From Odobenus rosmarus divergens (lineage: Eukaryota > Chordata > Mammalia > Carnivora > Odobenidae): a stretch of DNA of 64,000 nt. Made by a program: the position numbers and the translations under genes. The notes beneath the pieces are model-generated. The model did not search any database. It was not told the DNA's origin and worked only from the letters and a program-made list of their open reading frames with translations. The stretch lies in the NCBI RefSeq assembly GCF_000321225.1, contig NW_004450267.1:6694373-6758372 (forward strand), in the 5' to 3' direction. Shown here one piece after another: positions 57,652 to 64,000 of this stretch (position 1 is the stretch's first letter; each line of letters opens with the position of its first letter).

Positions 57652-57933
57652 CTTTGGGAATGCCTCACTTGCCATCCAGCTCAAGGTCCGAAGGAAGAAC
57701 TGCCCCTCCGCACACGGAGAGCACAACATCCCCGGGTTCCCTGGCGAGAGGAGAGGGGCTCCCGGAAGAAGTGACCGTGCACAGCCAAGTGGCTGCTACT
57801 TGGGTTTTAGGCCCGTCCCCTCTTCCTGCTCTGGAGGTAGGAGAAGGGAAGAGAAACGCCTCAGGACCGGCTTTCTCCTGGCTGCCTTTCTCCAGGACGC
57901 CGGCTTACTCCCCTCCCTCAGAGCCCTCCTCGG
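57652..57933 (+). CDS. HEG1: HEG1 exon 3 (ectodomain, Ser/Thr/Pro-rich)
   Basis: Acceptor CTGCTTTCAG precedes 57652 and donor GTGAGTG begins at 57934. The exon is 282 bp and phase 1 at both ends. It joins exon 2 through an Ala codon to read LGMPHLPSSS, then a Ser/Thr/Pro-rich stretch, GLPEEVTVHSQ, LPALEVGEGKRNASGP, SWLPF and SEPSS. Human HEG1 shows HLPSSSS, EEWTVHSQ, LPALEMGE, KRNSSGP and SWLHF in the same order; the segment between HLPSSS and EEVTVHSQ is much less alike, as expected for a fast-evolving mucin-like part. One sequon (NAS) is present. The frame stays open to 58046, but a perfect donor and the human alignment end the exon at 57933. Confidence 0.92.
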
Positions 57934-60900
57934 GTGAGTGTCCCTATCCAGCCTCCCTCGCGGAAGCCATCCAGAATAGAAGTAGGAGATGCGCACAGCT
58001 CGCTAGTAACACCCCTGTCGCGGGGCCTGAGGGGAAAAGACATTAAGGACAAATGTGAAGTATTTAGGGGCAGAAGTACCATCTGTACAATGTATTTTCG
58101 TCCTGAAGTCCATCTTTAGAATATGTTTTCTTTAACTGCGTGAAGACGAACTTGAGAGTTGGTCTGGTGGCTGCTCTAGGCCCTTTGTGTCCACCAACCC
58201 CTGCTTGTCCCCCCTTGCCCCACGTGCACGCAGTGTTGTTGGTGTGTCTCCTTGCACAAGAGGCCATGCTCTGGGGTGAGTGCAAGGGTGAGCGTTGTGT
58301 CATTTGATTAGGAGTTAGATTTGTGTTTCTTCATCATTGCAAAATCGTTTCTTGCAATGGCAAAGATAGCATAGATAGGCATTTTTCTAGGTATCATTAA
58401 AAAAAAACAACAAACCCACAGTGCCGGTGTTTGCAAGGCTGCGGCGGTGGAGGACTCGCCTCTCTGCCTCCTCAGCATCTAGTCATCAGCTAGGGCCCCA
58501 CGCAGGCATTCCGTTCCAGCAAGCCTGTTCTCAACCCTCTAAGCCTCCGTGCTGTCCACCACGTCACCCTAGGGTATCCAGCACCCGCCTACCCAGAGGG
58601 ACTGTGATCCTCTCAAGGACACAGGCTGTGTCTGTCACTCCTCTCAGGTTCCCTGCCATCCCAGGACAAGGTACAGTTGGTAAGTAATGGGGATTAGCAT
58701 GTGCCCCAACATCACAAGGCTCCTCCAGCCGCGGGCCAAAGAGAATGCTGGACACTCTGCCTGCCTTTTCTCTTCTCTGAGTTTTATTCAGAGTCCGTGC
58801 ATGTTGTGTGTGTTTTCGTCCACATGCCTGAGGAAGCAGGACAGAGAAGGCTGGAAATATTCTTGGAAATAGAGGTTAGGTTGCTTCCTAAATTGCCATT
58901 TCCAAGTTTTCATAGGTTGGGGATTTAGGGGTACTTTGAAAGACCAGAGGTTTGGGTTTATGTCACCAAAGCATGAACCTGGACGTCCTTTCTGGAATGC
59001 CTATTTAAAGCAGCCAATTCCTCCTTTATGTACTCTGTATACAGTTTCTGCTGGCTAGGTATGTATATAACTTATGATTCATGTTTTTGGAGATTCCTTT
59101 TAAGATTATTCTTAAACATTGGTTAGATTGGATAAAAGCTATGAGCCTATTTCTAGCTTCAAAGTTCTGTGGTTCAGTGATTTACAACCAACTTTACTAA
59201 GTGGTAGAAAGGAAGCATTTTCTAGGAAGCTACACTTTCATTCTGGTCAAGGTCATTTAATATTTATAATTTAAACTCAACCCACTACTGTGGTTTGTAT
59301 TTTGAAAATCAGCCTGTGTTTCTAACTTTACTGGACTTGGTTCTGTTGTCACCTAGATTTTTCAACATTAAAAAAATTAGTTGGCCCTCAAGTTCCTTGA
59401 GCATTTGTCCTTTTAGAACCTTATACTTACACTTTTAGTTTTTGAAGAGTTCTGCCATATCTTTCCTACTCCTTGAATCTTTCGCTGAGCATTTCTCTTC
59501 CTTTTTACTGACCTGGGTATTCTGTGCTAGGTCGAGGCCCACCTCCCTCATGGGTAGCCAGGAGTTAGGCGCGTCCAAAAACTAGATGCTAGGGCTCAAG
59601 GTGCTGTTAAATGAGGGAATGTTAAATGACCCATATGGGTCTAGCCTGCCAGCCTGCCCCCTCCCTGCAGAGACCTGAAGTCACATGGGAAACACAGTTC
59701 TGCTTTTACTTTTAAAGCTGGGCTAGTAACTGCTCACCTGCTAACCAGAGCTCTGGTATACCTCCTACCCGCCCTTTAAATCTAGATCCCGAGACCTTAC
59801 TATCTCTGCCTGAGCCTGACGGTGTGAGCACTGAGAGCCGGCAGCCCTTGCCCCAGGCAGACCTGGAGGTGCCTTGCCCAGCTCACACTCCGTAGAAGGG
59901 AAGCAAAGTGGGGGGCGGGGTGGGGGGGCACCTGTTGACACTTGGACACTCCATCCACCAGTAAATGTGACCCAGCGAAAGTGCTGACACTTAGACCAGT
60001 CAGATGAGCTGTGCTCCCCTCAAAGTGAGCTTTTGCATGGCCACCGGGAGCCTGGCCTGGGGAGGATGGGGCTCCCTAGGAGAAACATGAAAGGATTAGA
60101 CTAGATGATCCTAAAGATCCTTTCCAGCCCCATCCTCTGTTATTCCAAACACATCCAGCCTTGGTACTCTGTGCTCCTGTCCCTCCTCACTGTGCTACAA
60201 AGAAACAGGCATGCAGCACAATCTCATCTGAGGCCTGGCTAGCCAGGCTTTCCCTGCTCCCCAAAATAAATCATATGCCAGGAATGTATGCCTTAAAGCA
60301 GGTATAGGCCCAGACCGCTAAATCAGATTTTTAAAGAAGAGATCAGAAGCCATTTGAAATTATTTTTCTTGCTGCTTTATACCTTTCTGTCCTTTCTGTA
60401 TGTTCCGTAAGGACCATGTACTCTTTGATCATTGGGGGAAAAATAAAGCAACTAACAGGGAAAAAGTTCTCTTTTGAAGGCAGAAAGAGATATGTATATG
60501 TTGAATTGTGTGAGAATGGCTACAGTTGAGCACTAAATTTAGTCCTGAGCTTCCTGGAAACCAGGGCACAAAGGGAAACTGGGTGGGGCGTGAGACCATT
60601 GTCAGATAAAGTAAGCATACAATTTCATCCATAGGCATGAGTGTGTTGCAGGCCGTGAATTCTAAGACGACTGTTTATGTAAGGAATGTTGAGAATCGTA
60701 GTAGAAAATGCCGCCAATTGCTGTTTTGAGGGAATTGTGCTAATGTTCTTTAAAAGGCGATATTTTATATAGATTCTCAGTAGGAGCTCAGGGTGTAATA
60801 ATGGATCTCAACTCATGAAAGTATTTCTATGGGTAGCTGAGCCAATGTGGTCCAGGTAAATTGCTTTGTGGTGATTTCACTTTGTAAAGGAAGAGAGGAT

Positions 60901-61374
60901 AAATAACTCAGGAGATTGTAGCTTTAGCATATCTTTCTCAACTATCAGGTGCCTCAAGTAGATTTTTGGCAGGTTCTGGACAGCAGTCAAGCCAAGGTTG
61001 AGCATTCACTGCATGCTTGAGGTTCCAGCATTTTGTGTTGGGATTGGAGAGTGACCCATATACTTTTACCAGATGGGTGGGCATTCTTTCTACCTCCTGT
61101 TATAAAGATTAGGGAACTTGGCTTGTTTCTGCTCCCAAATGGATGGTCTTCCCATTTTTGATTGGGTGCTTCAAGGGTAGAAATGAGCAAGGGACGGCAG
61201 TTATTAAATAACCCATATTGCTGGCCCGTTGATTAGAAACATGGTAAATTTCCCCCTAGATATTCAGCAGGGAGAATAGTATAAGTGGTGACTACAGATG
61301 AGTTTGACCAACCATTCTCTCCTTTTGTTAAGAGGTACCACTTGTATAGAAGTATTCACTACTTCATAGCTTTA

Positions 61375-61485
61375 CTGTGAGGATTCAGTGAGATTATGTA
61401 TATCAGGTACTTACTTAGCACAACATATAAGGTTGTATGTAAGATACTGGCACATCGTACTTGGTCGGTAAATGGCAGCTTTTAA
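61375..61485 (+). mobile_element. MIR tail (sense)
   Basis: GTGAGGATTCAGTGAGATTATG, CTTAGCACAACATATAAGG and TCGGTAAATGGCAG-like wording match the MIR 3' half. Confidence 0.65.
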
Positions 61486-62144
61486 TATTGACTGTGAGAT
61501 GATGAAGCAGTGTTCCACAGAGTCTTGGTCAGGGACAACATAGCCATTGTCCTTTTGTGGTTTTCAGTGTTTGTGACTTCTGTAACTGTATTTCTGTGGC
61601 CATTGATTTGCTATACAGGTATTCAGGCTGAGTCCAATATAACTGTCACTGTACAGTGAGTCGATGAAATAATGCAGTTGGCTAGGAATAAAAGTGCTTT
61701 GAAAGAGCACCCAGCAACTGATGAGGTTGTAATTTGGCAGATTTAGATGATGACTCTAATGACATTAGGCCTGAGAAGCTAAGTGGTTAGTGAGGATTTG
61801 GGGCATATCTATATTCTGCATTCCTTTTTTTATACTAATGGATTTTTATTTGTTTGGTTTTTAAGTAAGGGTGTGTTTAAATAGGCTAGGACTCTATTTT
61901 GGGGTCCAGTCTATTTTTTTTGTTTCAATTACTAGTTGTGTGGATTGCTTGCGTCTTCATTTTGCTTTCCTTAAGGCCCAGTGAGCAGGGCTGTAGGCTG
62001 TGTTCTAGGTATAGCTGGTTCCATGGTTTGTACAAGAGTAAGAGGAACCTTTGTGTTTCCTGTGCTCACTCTCTCTCTAATTATATTTGATATTTATTTG
62101 TGCTTTTGGTCACAACTGCACATAGGACTGGTCTTCAAGGGACC

Positions 62145-62354
62145 TTTTTTTTTTTTTTTAAGATTTTATTTATTTATCTATTTGACAGAGAGAGAGAGAT
62201 AGTGAGAGCAGGAACACAAGCAGGGGGGAGTGGGAGAGGGAGAAGCAGGCCTCCTGCTGAGCAGGGAGCTGGATACGGGGCTCGATCCCAGGACCCTGGG
62301 ATCACGACCTGAGCCGAAGGCAGACGCTTAACGACCGAGCCACCCAGGCGCCCC
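62145..62354 (-). mobile_element. Young CAN SINE (antisense), first of a same-site pair
   Basis: Full-length antisense copy with poly-T, AAGATTTTATTTATTTATCT, GACAGAGAGAGAGAGATAGTG, GCTGAGCAGGGAGCTGG and a head ending GGCGCCCC. AAGGGACC flanks it at 62137-62144 and 62355-62362, and the second flank is continued by another SINE. Confidence 0.95.
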
Positions 62355-62362
62355 AAGGGACC

Positions 62363-62580
62363 TTTTTTTTTTAAGATTTTATTTATCCATTTGAGAGAGA
62401 GAGTGAAAGCAGGGGGAGGAGCAGAGGGAGAGGGAGAAGGAAGGGGGAAAGAATCTCAAGCAAACTCTTCACTGAGCATGGAGCCTGATGTGGGGCTCAG
62501 TCTTGTGACCCTGAGATCAGGTCCAGAACCAAAACCAAGAGTCGAGCACTCAACCGACTGAGCCACTCAGGCTCCCCTTT
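62363..62580 (-). mobile_element. CAN SINE (antisense), second of a same-site pair, more diverged
   Basis: Antisense copy with TTTAAGATTTTATTTATCCATTTGAG, a GA-rich box, CTTCACTGAGCATGGAGCCTG and a head ending GGCTCCCC. AAGGGACC flanks it at 62355-62362 and 62581-62588. Its higher divergence suggests that it inserted first and that the left copy later used the same AAGGGACC-TTTT site. Confidence 0.93.
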
Positions 62581-63802
62581 AAGGGACCATTTATAATGAG
62601 AACTTAATTCTTCCCTTTCTAGGTCATAAATAACAGCTTGAAACCTTTCATTACAAAGGAATAGAGTACTTTTTATTATTTTTGGCTTAAAAAGAAACAT
62701 GTTTTTTCTTGCCTTTGGATCTTGCCGGCCATGTTTCTTCCCACTCACCATGCTTTCCTGTTTATTCCTGTTTGGAATGAGGACGTCAGTGTGCCCTTCC
62801 GGAGGCCAGTTCTCAGGGTGTCCTTTGGAAAGTCCTTTGTGGAAGAGAGCCATCAGCAAGCCACCTTACTTCTGTGGAACAGACTGCATATTTTTACCAA
62901 AATGGCCTATACATCAATTTTTGAGGTTCTTGACAATTAATCCAGTGTCTGCCATCCTTTTCATCAGAAAAAGTGTTCCCTACCTGGAGTTCTTGATCTC
63001 CCAACGGTCCACTGCAGTCGTACGTAAGCTTGAGAGCCGGTCTCCAAAGCCTAATGAGGCTGACTATAATAATGGAGCCTGTTCACTTTTGGATGGAATT
63101 AAATAAATCAGTGGGGGTAACATTGAGCATCTCCTGCTGACTAGAAGCTCTGTTACTTCTTAAATGTGGTTCAGTTAATAGTCTTTCAAAACATCAGGTT
63201 TATGTGGCCATGAGGTGGGAATAATAAAGAATACAGAATCCTTGATGGGGACAAGGCCTGGAATGATTGCTCTAGGCTAGTATTATTCCCACTGTGGTCT
63301 GCAGAGCCCTGGCCTCCCCAGGGGTGACCTGGGGGCTGGGGTCCTGGAAACGCCTTACTTTTATTCATTTATATATATGGGTTTTAATCTATAATAGCAT
63401 TTGAACAAAAGGGTTATATTACTAAAATAAAACAAAACAAAAGCCTGTACCTTATCACAATGGCCTATCCCTGTATAATCTCTAAGCTGGAATTCCAGAG
63501 TAGAACTTTTTTCCTTCCTCTATAAAAACCAAGGCAAAGAATGTCTAGAGGCTTTCTTCCATCTTCCTTTCACCTAGAGCCAAAGCTTTCCATTGTGCTT
63601 GGTGCAGGACCTTACCGCTTCTTAGCTTAGCTCTATAAGAATCAGCCCGGGAAGAGAGAATGTCGGATGTGTTTGTCTGTATTTAGGTCCACATCATCTA
63701 GATTTATCCAACAAAATGTAATAAGCATTATTTGTATCTAGATACATCCCTGATTTTCTTAAACCCTTGAGTAGTCTTAAAGCATATTTTCTTCTATTTT
63801 AG

Positions 63803-64000
63803 CTTCTGGAAGCACAGAGGTGCTAAACAACTCCACTGTTCTCCCAAGTGCCTTGGCGAGTCGGACAGAAAGTATGCATGTTGCCACCACGCTCCCCAGT
63901 GGTGTCCCAGGGATGCTCCAGTCCTTAACCATCAGTCTGCGGCCTCTAAATGAGACAGAGAGTTTCCTCAAGGACTCCGAAATTGCCCGGACTTCAGTAT
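63803..64000 (+). CDS. HEG1: HEG1 exon 4, 5' part (ectodomain), runs off the window
   Basis: Acceptor TTCTATTTTAG precedes 63803; the first two bases finish a phase-1 codon from exon 3 (Ala). The protein reads SGSTEVLNNSTVLPSALASR, then MHVATTLPSG, LQSLTISLRPLNETESF and ends KDSEIARTS at the edge. Human HEG1 has STEKLNNSTGL, MHVAT, LRSLTVSLGP and KDSRIATTS in this order. Sequons lie in NNST and NET. The frame is open to base 64000 with no donor, so the exon continues. The EGF-like domains, transmembrane helix and KRIT1-binding tail are encoded further right. Confidence 0.93.

Larger units (their letters stand above)
57934..63802 (+). other. HEG1: HEG1 intron 3
   Basis: It runs from GTGAGTG to CTTCTATTTTAG and is 5,869 bp. 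It contains a MIR tail (61375-61485) and two abutting CAN SINEs (62145-62580). The rest (57950-61370 and 62600-63800) shows no recognisable exon or repeat apart from a possible MER5-type fragment near 63270-63350. Confidence 0.88.

Noticed and set aside
57934..58046. Extension of exon 3 to the stop at 58046
   Set aside because: A consensus donor at 57934 and the human-like join to exon 4 (SEPSS to SGSTEVLNNST) end the exon earlier.
8878..62580. tRNA-Lys-like sequences at the heads of the CAN SINEs
   Set aside because: They are SINE heads derived from tRNA, lacking a full cloverleaf and mature tRNA ends, so no tRNA gene is called.

Overview
This is a nuclear genomic window from a caniform carnivore mammal, most likely an arctoid (seal, bear or mustelid type). 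The evidence is at least eleven tRNA-Lys-type CAN SINEs with the Carnivora head (GGGGCGCCTGGGTGGCTCAG), several with intact target-site duplications, and a carnivore-type L1 with its ORF1 leader. There are also many pan-mammalian fossils (MIR, L2, MER5A-like, old L1 3' ends, LTR-like repeats). Exons are short and separated by kilobases, with GT-AG borders. There is no bacterial, organellar or exogenous viral content. The only protein-coding gene I can support is HEG1 (heart development protein with EGF-like domains 1), on the + strand. The window holds its CpG-island promoter, the start of exon 1 (ATG at 28658 in a perfect Kozak context), exon 2 (55715-56002), exon 3 (57652-57933) and the 5' part of exon 4 (from 63803 to the window edge). 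Identification rests on remembered similarity to human HEG1: the signal peptide beginning MASP plus poly-Leu, the WPESNTE block, TALTSQS, HLPSSS, EEVTVHSQ and the LNNST / MHVAT blocks, all in the same order. All visible exon borders are phase 1. A 575-base assembly gap (28738-29312) removes the rest of exon 1 and its splice donor. Layout: 1-3302 is the 5' half of an antisense, decayed but 5'-complete L1 (ORF2 endonuclease remnant, ORF1 remnant, long GC-rich 5' UTR). 3303-28230 is intergenic DNA upstream of HEG1, made of dispersed repeats with no gene I recognise; it contains an isolated CpG-rich patch at 12.2-13.1 kb. 28231-28737 is a GT microsatellite followed by the HEG1 CpG island. 29313-55714 is intron 1 (more than 26 kb), rich in SINEs, MIRs and old L1 ends. 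55715-64000 holds exons 2 to 4 and introns 2 and 3. HEG1 is a single-pass, mucin-like endothelial and endocardial membrane protein that recruits KRIT1/CCM1 to cell junctions. The part encoded here is only the signal peptide and the beginning of the Ser/Thr/Pro-rich, N-glycosylated ectodomain; the EGF, transmembrane and KRIT1-binding parts lie beyond the right edge. The most unusual structures are: a 41-bp inverted copy of local unique sequence (4010-4050) embedded in an old L1 1 kb away (4993-5033), which looks like a templated insertion; two CAN SINEs inserted one after the other at the same octamer (62137-62588); a SINE-in-SINE opposite-orientation pair in intron 1; and a HEG1 leader region carrying two ATG-stop minimal uORFs. 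I found no convincing new gene system.
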